A stretch of 10,389 nt of DNA from Cardiobacteriales bacterium (GTDB taxonomy: Bacteria; Pseudomonadota; Gammaproteobacteria; Cardiobacteriales; Wohlfahrtiimonadaceae): positions 1-10,389 of the forward strand of contig JASLFR010000078.1 in NCBI GenBank assembly GCA_030150565.1, read 5' to 3'. The position numbers and the translations under genes were made by a program. This document shows, piece by piece, positions 1 through 6,593 of the stretch; the first letter of the stretch is position 1; each line of letters starts with the position of its first letter. The notes beneath the pieces were generated by a model that saw only the letters and a program-made list of their open reading frames with translations, did no database searches and had not been told where the DNA came from.

Positions 1-1
1 T

Positions 2-517
2 AAAGTGCTTGTAATTGGGGGGATTGCGGGAATCATCACTAGCTGGAACGCATTTATTATTGGTGCGAGCCGTATTCTCTATGCAATGGCGATTCGCGGA
101 ATGCTTCCACAATGGTTCACAAAGATTCATCCAAAATATAATACTCCTGTTAATGCGGTTATCTTCTTAACCGTGATGTCGATGTTTGCACCCTTTCTTG
201 GGCGCTCGGCGCTTGTTTGGCTTGTAAATGCTGGGGGGGTTGGCATCGTCATGGGGTATCTTATCTTTGCGCTCGCTTTCTTAAAACTGCGTAAAACAGA
301 GCCTGAGATGGAGCGTCCTTATGAGGTGAAATCGCCTCAAGTGATCGGTATGCTTGCGGTGATTTTAAGTATCGGGTTCCTGATTCTCTATCTTCCAGGA
401 ATGCCTGCACAACTTGGCAGCGTTGTTGAGTGGAGCATGGTCTTTGGTTGGTATGGATTGGGGGCCTTATTGATGCTCTTCATGCGTGACTCAATTGATC
501 CAACATTAGAGCAATAA
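2..517 (+). CDS. APC superfamily amino acid/polyamine permease, C-terminal part (5' end outside window)
   Basis: The reading frame is open from the window edge, so this is the last 171 codons of a longer gene; the GTG at position 5 is an internal codon, not a start. The visible protein has five hydrophobic segments (about residues 3-30, 50-66, 70-94, 113-132 and 142-160), matching helices 8-12 of a 12-helix amino acid-polyamine-organocation transporter. The stretch SRILYAMAIRGMLPQWF, followed by a Lys/His-rich loop and NTPVNA, is the typical cytoplasmic loop of this superfamily, as is the RPYEVKSP-like segment before the last helices. It would sit in the inner membrane and import an amino acid or amine with a proton or by exchange. 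The substrate cannot be read from this fragment. The gabD-like gene downstream on the same strand makes GABA or a related amine plausible, but a 284-nt structured gap separates them. Confidence 0.85.
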   Translation, partial: KVLVIGGIAGIITSWNAFIIGASRILYAMAIRGMLPQWFTKIHPKYNTPVNAVIFLTVMSMFAPFLGRSALVWLVNAGGVGIVMGYLIFALAFLKLRKTEPEMERPYEVKSPQVIGMLAVILSIGFLILYLPGMPAQLGSVVEWSMVFGWYGLGALLMLFMRDSIDPTLEQ

Positions 518-568
518 AATTAAATAATCAGAGCGTTAAAGAGAACAAAATTGCTCACTCTTGAAATT

Positions 569-617
569 GCGCTCTCAATCCCCCATTAATAGGGTAAGAA
601 GCAGTGATTGAGGGCGC
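569..617. repeat. Imperfect 12-bp inverted repeat in the permease-gabD gap
   Basis: GCGCTCTCAATC (569-580) is the reverse complement of GATTGAGGGCGC (606-617) except for one position that would be a G-U pair in RNA. The 25-nt loop contains a small internal pairing CCC-ATTAATA-GGG (about 582-594). No T-run follows, so it is not a simple terminator. It lies about 50 nt after the permease stop and immediately before a second, longer hairpin. Role unknown; it could stabilise the permease mRNA 3' end, bind a regulator, or form part of a leader if a promoter lies upstream. Confidence 0.55.
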
Positions 618-624
618 TAAGACT

Positions 625-659
625 AAAAATGGTTGTATGGCGACATATAACCATTTTTT
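625..659. terminator. Long A/T-flanked hairpin after the permease gene, probable intrinsic terminator
   Basis: Positions 625-639 pair with 644-658 over 15 bp with a single G-T wobble, closing on the tetraloop GCGA (a GNRA-type loop). The outer five pairs are A-T, and the right arm ends in TTTTTT (654-659). The stem is AT-rich for a classical terminator, and because the A-run and T-run mirror each other it could act in both directions. Direct repeats CGCTAAG (615-621 and 662-668) bracket it. Terminator is the simplest reading given its place between the permease and the gabD promoter; a protein-binding palindrome is the alternative. Confidence 0.5.
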
Positions 660-730
660 ATCGCTAAGCGGTGATGATTTTAAGAATCGAGCAAGCACTC
701 TCTTATACACTTTTTTATCGAAAGTAAGCC

Positions 731-758
731 TTACAAATAGGCGAAAATTTGCTATCTT
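731..758 (+). promoter_or_regulatory. Candidate sigma-70 promoter for gabD with extended -10
   Basis: TTACAA (731-736) matches the -35 consensus at four of six positions. After a 16-nt spacer comes TATCTT (753-758), preceded by TGC (750-752), giving an extended -10 element. It lies about 44 nt upstream of the gabD start, leaving room for a short leader with the ribosome binding site. Predicted by eye only. Confidence 0.4.
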
Positions 759-801
759 AGTAACGAGTTTTTCTATCACACTTTTAAGGAGAATTAGCGC
801 T

Positions 802-2190
802 ATGGCTGATACATTTAAAGTATTAAACCCTGCAACTGGCGAAGTTGTAGAAGAGGTACGTAATAACACAGAAGCTGAAGTTCTTGACGCAATTGAGCGT
901 GGACATAAAGCGTTCAAAACTTGGTCAAAAACTACTGCTTATCATCGTTCAGCTCTGATTCTCAAATGGGTTGCACTCATCGAAGAGAATATGCAGGAGC
1001 TTGCTGAACTCTTAACAAAAGAGAATGGTAAGCCATTAGCTGAATCGATTGGTGAGCTCAAATCAGGTAACTCATACATCACATGGTATGCAGAAGAAGC
1101 GAAACGTATCTACGGCCGCACTGTTCCTGCAGATGTAGAGAACAAGCGTATTTTCGTTACGCGTCAGCCGATCGGAATGGTTGCTTCAATCACTCCATGG
1201 AACTTCCCCTCTTCAATGCTCTCACGTAAAGCAGCTCCTGCACTTGCAGCGGGTTGTACATTCATCACAAAGCCAGCATCAGAGACCCCTCTTTCAACCA
1301 TGCGTTTAGTAGAACTTGCGCATGAAGCGGGTATTCCTAAAGATGTTATCCAGTATGTAAATGGTGGTGGCCGTGAGATTGGTGAGCTCTTCACCTCAAG
1401 CCCCTATATCCGCAAGATCACTTTCACAGGTTCAACCCCTGTTGGTAAGTTACTTGTACGCAATGGTGCTGATACGCTCAAGCATATGACGATGGAGCTC
1501 GGTGGACATGCACCTTTCATCGTAACTAAAGATGCAGATATCGACTTAGCAGTTGAAGAGACAATGTTTGCTAAATATCGTAACGCAGGTCAAGCGTGTA
1601 TCGCTGCAAACCGCTTCATCGTTCATGAAGATGTTGCTGAAGAGTTTGGTAAGAAGTTAGCAGCAAAAACAGCTGAGCTTAAAGTAGGTAACGGTCTTGA
1701 AGAGGGTGTTGATATCGGTCCATTAATCAACAAATCAAGCTTCGATAAGATCAAAGCACAGATCGATGATGCAAAAGCGAAAGGTGCGACTGTTTTAGCG
1801 GGCGATAAGTACGATGTTGATGAAGAGAAAGAGATCTACTACCTCTACCCAACTGTACTCACTGGGGTAACTAAAGATATGGTTATCACAAGAGAGGAGA
1901 CCTTTGGTCCTGTTGCGCCAATCATGACCTTCAAAACATTAGAAGAAGCGGTTGAGATGGCGAACGATACAGAGTACGGATTAGCAGGTTACTTCTTCAC
2001 TAATAACTACAAAGAGGGGCTCTACCTCAACGAAAATATCGAATTCGGTATCGTTGGCTGGAACAATGGCGCAGTAACTGTTGCTCAAGCGCCTTTCGGT
2101 GGTATGAAGGATAGTGGTATGGGTCGCGAAGGTGGTCCTGAAGGGATCGAACCTTACTTAGAGACTAAGTATACTTCAATCCAGTTCTAA
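802..2190 (+). CDS. gabD: Succinate-semialdehyde dehydrogenase (NAD(P)+), GabD type
   Basis: A cytosolic aldehyde dehydrogenase predicted to oxidise succinate semialdehyde to succinate, the last step of GABA breakdown. The 462-residue protein carries the full catalytic set: Asn134 in TPWNFP, Lys157 in ITKPASETP for cofactor binding, general base Glu232 in MELGGHAPF, nucleophile Cys266 in NAGQACIAANR, and Glu366 in REETFGP. The C-terminus (GIVGWNNG, PFGGMKDSGMGREG, YLETKY) closely follows E. coli GabD. It is about 20 residues shorter at the N-terminus than the 482-residue E. coli enzyme. The second cysteine of the Cys-X-Cys seen in several SSADHs is Ala268 here. The frame is open 66 codons further upstream, but the start at 802 is chosen because AAGGAG (786-791) sits 10 nt before it and the family N-terminus (NPATGE) follows. 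Codons are strongly biased, suggesting high expression. Glutarate- or other semialdehyde dehydrogenase activity cannot be excluded. Confidence 0.9.
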   Translation: MADTFKVLNPATGEVVEEVRNNTEAEVLDAIERGHKAFKTWSKTTAYHRSALILKWVALIEENMQELAELLTKENGKPLAESIGELKSGNSYITWYAEEAKRIYGRTVPADVENKRIFVTRQPIGMVASITPWNFPSSMLSRKAAPALAAGCTFITKPASETPLSTMRLVELAHEAGIPKDVIQYVNGGGREIGELFTSSPYIRKITFTGSTPVGKLLVRNGADTLKHMTMELGGHAPFIVTKDADIDLAVEETMFAKYRNAGQACIAANRFIVHEDVAEEFGKKLAAKTAELKVGNGLEEGVDIGPLINKSSFDKIKAQIDDAKAKGATVLAGDKYDVDEEKEIYYLYPTVLTGVTKDMVITREETFGPVAPIMTFKTLEEAVEMANDTEYGLAGYFFTNNYKEGLYLNENIEFGIVGWNNGAVTVAQAPFGGMKDSGMGREGGPEGIEPYLETKYTSIQF

Positions 2191-2219
2191 TCAATCTGAT
2201 TAGCAATTGAGAAAAAGAG

Positions 2220-2249
2220 AGCGGGATCAATAACGATCCCGCTTTTTTT
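2220..2249. terminator. Bidirectional intrinsic terminator between gabD and the convergent operon
   Basis: AGCGGGATC (2220-2228) pairs perfectly with GATCCCGCT (2235-2243) around the loop AATAAC, followed by a run of seven T (2243-2249) on the + strand. On the opposite strand the hairpin is followed by CTCTTTTTC, a weaker U-tract, so it can also end the minus-strand operon. An outer 7-bp pairing AATTGAG (2205-2211) with CTCAATT (2256-2262) could extend the structure. Confidence 0.9.
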
Positions 2250-2271
2250 ACGCCTCTCAATTCTTCTCTAA

Positions 2272-2763
2272 TTAATTAGCCTCTCCCACTTCAACATAGA
2301 TGGGATCGAGGATCTTTAACGCATCTGGATGGATCTTCAAGATTAACCCCCGCTTCCCCCCATTAATATAGAGATAAGGTTTCTCCATTAACGATCGCTC
2401 AACAGCGATAGGAAGCTCTGCCCGAATACCGAAAGGGGATGTTCCTCCAAATTGGTATCCTGTCCAACGGTGCGCATACTCAAAAGGAGCAGGAACCAAT
2501 CGCTTACGCCCCAACTGCTCTGCCAACTTTTTGCTATTGATATGGTAATCCCCCCGCATTAAGGCGATCACTCCACGTTTCTCCTCATCGATAAAGAGAA
2601 TACTTTTAACAATATCGCTCAAATCAACCCCAAGAACAGAGGCGGTAAATGCAGCACTCCCCTCCTCTTTCTGCTCATAGTAGAAGACTTCATACTCTAT
2701 TTTATACCGATTAAGATGGTGGATTGCGGTTGTTTTAGGGTAACGTCTCTGCTCAATCTTCAT
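2272..2763 (-). CDS. ybaK: YbaK/EbsC-family aminoacyl-tRNA deacylase, probable Cys-tRNA(Pro) deacylase
   Basis: A cytosolic editing enzyme that hydrolyses Cys wrongly attached to tRNA(Pro) by prolyl-tRNA synthetase. The 163-residue product is a single YbaK domain, close to the roughly 159 residues usual for YbaK. Recognisable family features are KTTAIHHL at 10-17, the conserved Lys53 in DIVKSILF (equivalent of the essential lysine of YbaK), GYQFGGTSPFG at 102-112, and INGGKRGL at 133-140. The ATG at 2763 is preferred over a start 12 codons upstream because the family N-terminus begins here and a GGGGGA motif lies just upstream. Its first 11 nt (ATGAAGATTGA) overlap the end of the symporter gene, so translation is probably coupled. 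ProX- or YeaK-type deacylases of the same fold are the alternative, but overall similarity favours YbaK. Confidence 0.88.
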   Translation of the reverse strand: MKIEQRRYPKTTAIHHLNRYKIEYEVFYYEQKEEGSAAFTASVLGVDLSDIVKSILFIDEEKRGVIALMRGDYHINSKKLAEQLGRKRLVPAPFEYAHRWTGYQFGGTSPFGIRAELPIAVERSLMEKPYLYINGGKRGLILKIHPDALKILDPIYVEVGEAN

Positions 2764-4129
2764 AACAACGTCCCCCTTTATCTCGCAAGAGCCATGCAAT
2801 CAGAAAAGAGAAGGGTAATACAAAGAGCGTAGGGCTATAGAAGGGGTGCAAGGGTTGCTCAAATCCTAAAATCGATACCCAAATTGTGTGGCTCGTTACA
2901 ATAAAGAGTGTACTCGCCACTGCTGAAAAGAGCAGCATATAGAAGGCTGCCCGCTCATTGAAAGAGGGCATAAAGAATTGGCAATAGAGAAGTGGGAAGT
3001 GAGCACTTGCTGCCCATGAAAAGGCGATTCCAAAGAGAAATGCAAGATTCACCCCCTCAAAAAGATAGGCTAACCCTCCACCCAAAATAAAGAGCAGAAG
3101 AATAGAAAGACGCGCCACCCCTCTATTATTTCGAGCTTCAGGCCAAATTAAAGGAAGTAGATCCTGACTGATACTCGCACTTGCTGCCATAATCAATCCC
3201 GCAATCACCGCTAAGATCGTCAACAATACAACGATCGAGAGAATCCATTTAAAGAGATCTCCCCCTAAAAGGGTCGCTAAATGAAGCAGAGCCATATTCG
3301 CCCCCCCTTCAAGATCAACGCCATAAAAGAGGGTGTAAGCACCAAAGCCGATGATTAGATTAAGGGTGAAGAAGAGAGCGATAAGAGCCGTCGCCCCCGC
3401 TGCAGAACGTGTTGCTGAGCGCTCATCCTTCACAGTGAAGAAGCGCATCAAGACATGAGGTAAGCCCAATAATCCCAAGAGAAGTCCCAATACTAATGAG
3501 AGCTGCTCAATACCTGAGCTGATCTTTTCGCTCGGTTTAAAAGGGGCTGAACCTGCAACACTCCTCACCTCATCCCAAAAATGGGTAAAGCTGAAATTGT
3601 ACTCTCTCATGAGAAGAGAGATCATGATGCCCGCAAAGAGGAAGAGAACAACCGCCTTTAGACTCTGAATCAGAGTCGTTGCTCGCATCCCTCCAAGCAG
3701 TACTAAAAGCAAAGTTAAGGAGCAGACTAGTAGTAATGAGAATTCATAACTGATTCCAAAGAGCGTTTTTAGCAGGACACCTGCCCCCATCAACTGCACC
3801 AAAAGGTAGAAGAGCGAGATAAGAATTGAGGTAGTACCACTTAAAATATTTAGACGATTACTCTGAAAACGGCGATTGAGCACCCCCGTCACAGTAAAAG
3901 CGCCTGAAGCGCGCAATTTATCGGCAAATAGAATCAGTAGCAGAGGCCACCCAAAAAGCGTTGCAACAGCATAGAAGAGTGAATCCATCCCTTGACTGAA
4001 ATACATCGCAATAGAGCCGAGAAAAGCCGCTGCTGAGAGATAATCTCCCGAAAGAGCAAAAGCGTTCTGCGTCGCTCCAATCGAACGATTCGCAAGATAA
4101 AATTGTTGATTATCTCCCCTACTCTTCAT
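2753..4129 (-). CDS. Sodium:solute symporter family protein, ActP-like (monocarboxylate/acetate type)
   Basis: An inner-membrane secondary transporter of 458 residues in the SSS family, most like the cation/acetate symporter ActP. Diagnostic stretches are GDYLSAAAFLG (28-38), GWPLLL (60-65), QLMGAG (112-117), LGGMRATT (145-152), GLPHVLMRFFTVKD (222-235), GANMALLHL (276-284) and ASASISQDL (316-324, in the region of the Na+ site helix). ActP of E. coli is 549 residues and has a membrane helix directly before the YTAGG-like segment. Here the protein begins at that point (MKSRGDNQQFYLANRSIG), so the first SSS helix is absent. The start is well supported: GGAGGAG lies 4-6 nt upstream, and a stop codon lies in frame six codons earlier. 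It overlaps a two-helix small protein by 11 nt upstream and ybaK by 11 nt downstream. Substrate is inferred to be a short carboxylate; not provable from sequence. Confidence 0.88.
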   Translation of the reverse strand: MKSRGDNQQFYLANRSIGATQNAFALSGDYLSAAAFLGSIAMYFSQGMDSLFYAVATLFGWPLLLILFADKLRASGAFTVTGVLNRRFQSNRLNILSGTTSILISLFYLLVQLMGAGVLLKTLFGISYEFSLLLVCSLTLLLVLLGGMRATTLIQSLKAVVLFLFAGIMISLLMREYNFSFTHFWDEVRSVAGSAPFKPSEKISSGIEQLSLVLGLLLGLLGLPHVLMRFFTVKDERSATRSAAGATALIALFFTLNLIIGFGAYTLFYGVDLEGGANMALLHLATLLGGDLFKWILSIVVLLTILAVIAGLIMAASASISQDLLPLIWPEARNNRGVARLSILLLFILGGGLAYLFEGVNLAFLFGIAFSWAASAHFPLLYCQFFMPSFNERAAFYMLLFSAVASTLFIVTSHTIWVSILGFEQPLHPFYSPTLFVLPFSFLIAWLLRDKGGRCYED

Positions 4130-4322
4130 GGCTCTCCTCCCGCTTTAACGCAAATAGAGCTGCGATAAAGACACCCCAAAACATCGTCATCACCCCAAAG
4201 AGTAGAGAGAGTGGCCAACCGAAGAGTCGTCCCGTTGCAAGCCAATCGGGCGCTCGATTAAGTAGTAGATAGTAGAGCACCATTGGAACAATCAGCAACA
4301 CAAGATAAATTGTGCGATTCAC
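4119..4322 (-). CDS. Small two-helix membrane protein, putative symporter-associated subunit
   Basis: A 67-residue protein with two predicted membrane segments (about 5-22 and 36-59), a short loop containing NRAPDWLATGRLFGWP, and a charged tail KREESHEE. Small two-TM proteins often sit directly upstream of SSS symporters (DUF485, DUF4212 and DUF3311 types); size and gene order fit that pattern, and the loop is closest in style to DUF3311, but I cannot assign the family firmly. The start is GTG, chosen because AGGGGGA lies 4-5 nt upstream. The stop overlaps the symporter start by 11 nt. The second helix plus Lys/Arg tail sits where the first helix of an ActP-like symporter would be, so it may complete the symporter. 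It heads the operon; only 94 nt separate it from the divergent DUF4253 gene, so both promoters must lie there, but I see no convincing -35/-10 pair. Confidence 0.75.
   Translation of the reverse strand: MNRTIYLVLLIVPMVLYYLLLNRAPDWLATGRLFGWPLSLLFGVMTMFWGVFIAALFALKREESHEE
4134..4140 (-). promoter_or_regulatory. Strong internal ribosome binding site for the symporter
   Basis: On the minus strand GGAGGAG precedes the symporter ATG by 4-6 nt, inside the last codons of the upstream small gene. It decides the symporter start and argues that the short N-terminus is the translated one, not an artefact of a frameshift in a single longer gene. Confidence 0.75.
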
Positions 4323-4416
4323 ACTTTCCCCCTGTTATTATTATGAATGGTTCAAAAGTTAGATAAAGTGAGTTTCCTCATCATACAGAGAATTTTCTTT
4401 AAGGAGTACCCTTCCC

Positions 4417-5202
4417 ATGACACACCATCCCCCGCTCCCCCCCTTTTTCGATTACTCCGCCCTCTCCGTTGAAGCGCTCCTTAAGGAGCAATCGAGTAGA
4501 TTTGAGCCCTTTGCCCACTTCGATCACATTACCCCAGAGCCCCCCTCTAAGATTGAAGCGATTGTTACTCTTTTTGAAAGATATGAAGTAAAAGGAACAA
4601 AAGAGGGATTCACTCCCCTTCTTCTCCGCTTCGATGATGCATTAAAAGAGCGCTTTGAGATCACCCTCAAAGAGAGTCAGTGCACCACATTAAGGGAAGC
4701 TGCCCCCCTCGCTCTTAAAGAGGCTGCCACTATCGATGCCAAAGCATTTTTAGAGGAGTCTTGGCCAAAAGAGGAGCTCCTCTCTGAACGCTATTTAGGG
4801 AAATTTAGTAGCGATGCTCCCAATAATGAGCCTACAATGTTAAGCCTACTTAAAGAGGAGCAATTTAAGGAGCTTCTTCTCGTTATGGTTCCTACAAGAG
4901 ATCGCGCCGAACTCCCCGCCTACCTCCCAATGGGGGGATTCAGTGAAGCCCCAACACCTGCAGAGCAGATCGCAATCTTCAAGCTTTGGAGCGAAAGTTA
5001 CCCCTTCACCCCATTTATGATCAACCATGATGGGTGGGAGCTTAAACTCGATCACCCCATACAATCGGAAGAGGAGGCGCTAAATTTTGCTACGATGCAT
5101 GCGCAATTTTGTCGCAACCTAATTCATCAAAAAGAGGAAAAGATTCGCCCGTTCGCCTCACGCCTTATCGATGCCCCCTATTGGCTCTTTTGGTGGCGCT
5201 AA
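4417..5202 (+). CDS. DUF4253 domain-containing protein, function unknown
   Basis: A 261-residue soluble protein with no signal peptide or membrane segment. The C-terminal part, about residues 153-261, matches the DUF4253 pattern: a strand ending in VPT (158-160), LPMGGFSEAPTPAEQIAIFK (170-189), a Trp-rich helix start LWSESY, then HDGWELKL (204-211), SEEEALNFA, AQFCRNLI and the terminal YWLFWWR, the WxFWW ending typical of the family. The first 150 residues are less conserved, proline-rich at the extreme N-terminus (PPLPPF), with RFDDALKERFEI resembling the N-terminal strand-helix unit of longer family members. The ATG is supported by AAGGAG (4401-4406), 10 nt upstream. It stands alone between a divergent symporter operon and convergent mgtE, so neighbours give no clue. 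Molecular function is not known to me and is not guessed. Confidence 0.82.
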   Translation: MTHHPPLPPFFDYSALSVEALLKEQSSRFEPFAHFDHITPEPPSKIEAIVTLFERYEVKGTKEGFTPLLLRFDDALKERFEITLKESQCTTLREAAPLALKEAATIDAKAFLEESWPKEELLSERYLGKFSSDAPNNEPTMLSLLKEEQFKELLLVMVPTRDRAELPAYLPMGGFSEAPTPAEQIAIFKLWSESYPFTPFMINHDGWELKLDHPIQSEEEALNFATMHAQFCRNLIHQKEEKIRPFASRLIDAPYWLFWWR

Positions 5203-5213
5203 ATTTAACCATT

Positions 5214-5248
5214 AAAAAGAGCGCAACCGATCACTCAATCGATTGCGC
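5214..5248 (-). terminator. Intrinsic terminator of the mgtE transcript
   Basis: On the minus strand GCGCAATCGAT pairs with ATCGGTTGCGC (arms 5238-5248 and 5221-5231) with one T-G wobble and a 6-nt loop, followed by TCTTTTT (5220-5214). Read on the + strand the wobble becomes a C-A mismatch and no T-run follows, so it serves mgtE rather than the convergent DUF4253 gene. Confidence 0.8.
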
Positions 5249-5278
5249 CCAAATAACTTCTCCCACCAAATATACTCT

Positions 5279-6334
5279 TTAGAGAAGAGCTGCTACCCCA
5301 TTAGCAATCTCAGCCACCTCCTCTACATTCATATCGATCATTAAATTTGCGATACCAAAGTAGATAAAGACGCCGACAATATCACAAATTGAGGTGATTA
5401 ATGGACCACTTGCAGTAGCGGGGTCGAGATTAAATTTAGTAAAGATAAAGGGGAGTGATAATCCAATTAAGCTGCCGATCATCACTACACAGATCATTGT
5501 AATCGCAACGATCACTGCAATCTCAGGGCCCCCTCTAAAGAAGCCGACTAAAGAGACCGCAAGCGCCATTGTAAATCCTAAGAGTCCTGCAACAAACGCC
5601 TCTTTCCCTACCATTTTAAACCAGTCACGCATCCGCACTTCACCAAGCGCCATCGCTCGAATCACAAGCGTTGCTGATTGTGCTCCCGCATTCCCCCCAC
5701 TATCCACAAGAAGAGGAAGAAAGAAGACGAGCGCTACATTATTCTCAATCAGCTCTTCATACGTTGCGATTCCCGCACCTGAAAAGACATTCATAAAGAC
5801 AAGCACCACAAGCCATAAAACACGCTTACGATAGAGAAGAGAGATTGGTGCTTTGAGCAAACCTAAATTGAGGTAGCTCTCACCACTTCCTGTTAAAGAG
5901 GCCATCTTGTGGAGATCTTCCGTCACCTCTTGCTCAAGCACATCGAGCATCGCATCTACATGCACAACTCCGAGAATATACCCCTCTCTACTCACAACAG
6001 GGATCGTTACAAGATCGGTATCTTTAAAGACTTTTGCCGCTTTCTCCTGATCGATTTCAGAATCGAGCTTAACAAGCTTTGTCTTCATAATGCGTGCTAG
6101 AAGATGGCGCCCATCCGCTGCTAGAAGCTCTCGAACAGCCACCACCCCCTTCAAACGCTCTTCACTATCTACAACGTAGAGGTAGTGGATATCTTCACGC
6201 CCCTCTAAATTATCACGCAGATAATCGATCGCCTCATCCGCCGTATAATCCATTGGCAGTGCGATGTAATCGCTCGTCATGAGAGATCCTGCTGTTTCAG
6301 CCCCAAATTTCATATTGATATCTTGAATAACCAC
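5279..6334 (-). CDS. mgtE: Magnesium transporter MgtE, short form without the N-terminal MgtE_N domain
   Basis: An inner-membrane Mg2+ channel/transporter. The 351 residues hold a paired CBS region (about 15-137: SLMTSDYIALP...LKGVVAVRELL and IMKTKLVKL...ILGVVHVDAML), a connecting plug-like helix (138-165) and a five-helix membrane domain. Pore-region hallmarks are PLLVDSGGNAGAQSATLVIR (207-226) and DPATASGPLITSICDIVG (304-321); Asp318 matches the pore aspartate of Thermus MgtE. Usual MgtE proteins have about 450 residues; the roughly 100-130-residue cytosolic N domain is missing. The GTG start at 6334 is supported by AGGAGA (6341-6346) 6 nt upstream. Immediately upstream lies non-coding leader and an M-box riboswitch, so no N-domain remnant is present. 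Expression should fall when Mg2+ is high through the riboswitch terminator; the CBS pair may still gate the channel. Assignment to the family is secure; a different divalent cation cannot be fully excluded. Confidence 0.93.
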   Translation of the reverse strand: MVIQDINMKFGAETAGSLMTSDYIALPMDYTADEAIDYLRDNLEGREDIHYLYVVDSEERLKGVVAVRELLAADGRHLLARIMKTKLVKLDSEIDQEKAAKVFKDTDLVTIPVVSREGYILGVVHVDAMLDVLEQEVTEDLHKMASLTGSGESYLNLGLLKAPISLLYRKRVLWLVVLVFMNVFSGAGIATYEELIENNVALVFFLPLLVDSGGNAGAQSATLVIRAMALGEVRMRDWFKMVGKEAFVAGLLGFTMALAVSLVGFFRGGPEIAVIVAITMICVVMIGSLIGLSLPFIFTKFNLDPATASGPLITSICDIVGVFIYFGIANLMIDMNVEEVAEIANGVAALL

Positions 6335-6346
6335 ACGTATTCTCCT

Positions 6347-6500
6347 ATTTATCTTTTTAGCAAGTAAAAACGACAGTCAATTTCTGAGTGTCCTCGATAA
6401 TATTTTTTCGATAAGGAATCTAATCCTATCGATCGTGTTATCCAATAAGAGGCGCAATATCGAAGAGAATCGATATCACATATTTTGAGATATCTTAGGC
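6347..6500 (-). other. Untranslated spacer leader between riboswitch terminator and mgtE
   Basis: About 154 nt with no credible gene. It holds two hairpins: TCGATAAGGA (6408-6417) with TCCTATCGA (6424-6432), one bulged base; and ATATCGA (6457-6463) with TCGATAT (6470-6476), 6-nt loop. Neither is followed by a U-run in the transcribed direction, so they are not further terminators. The motif TCGATA/TATCGA recurs several times here. Confidence 0.5.
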
Positions 6501-6532
6501 AATAAAAAAGGTCTTCCGACGGGGAAGACCTT
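6501..6532 (-). terminator. Riboswitch-controlled intrinsic terminator in the mgtE leader
   Basis: On the minus strand AAGGTCTTCC (6532-6523) and GGAAGACCTT (6517-6508) form a perfect 10-bp stem around CCGTC, followed by TTTTTTATT (6509-6501). It lies about 60 nt after the M-box aptamer and about 165 nt before the mgtE start. The first arm can instead pair with the end of the aptamer: GGGGAGA (6591-6585) with TCTTCCCC (6528-6521) and CGA (6596-6594) with TCG (6520-6518). That makes a plausible antiterminator that uses the 3' strand of aptamer P1. Confidence 0.88.
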
Positions 6533-6593
6533 AAAATTCGACTGGCGAACCGTAACCAAAAAGGTTGATGCGCCATTGAATATCTCTCCCCTT

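Noticed and set aside
604..801. A 66-codon upstream extension of the gabD reading frame, giving a 528-residue protein
   Set aside because: The extension translates through the strong hairpin and the promoter-like region, lacks aldehyde dehydrogenase similarity and has no good ribosome binding site, whereas ATG 802 has AAGGAG at proper spacing and the family N-terminus.
2753..2799. An upstream start for ybaK at 2799, adding 12 residues
   Set aside because: The extra residues are just the symporter's last codons read in another frame and are not family-like; the start at 2763 gives normal YbaK length.
5394..5834. A 146-codon open frame on the + strand opposite mgtE
   Set aside because: It is antisense to the conserved membrane domain of mgtE; the product is low-complexity Ser/Thr/Pro/Ile sequence without a start context.
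6408..6432. Hairpin next to a T-run (6402-6408) read as a terminator
   Set aside because: In the direction of mgtE transcription the run is A rather than U, and on the + strand the T-run precedes the stem, so it fits neither orientation.
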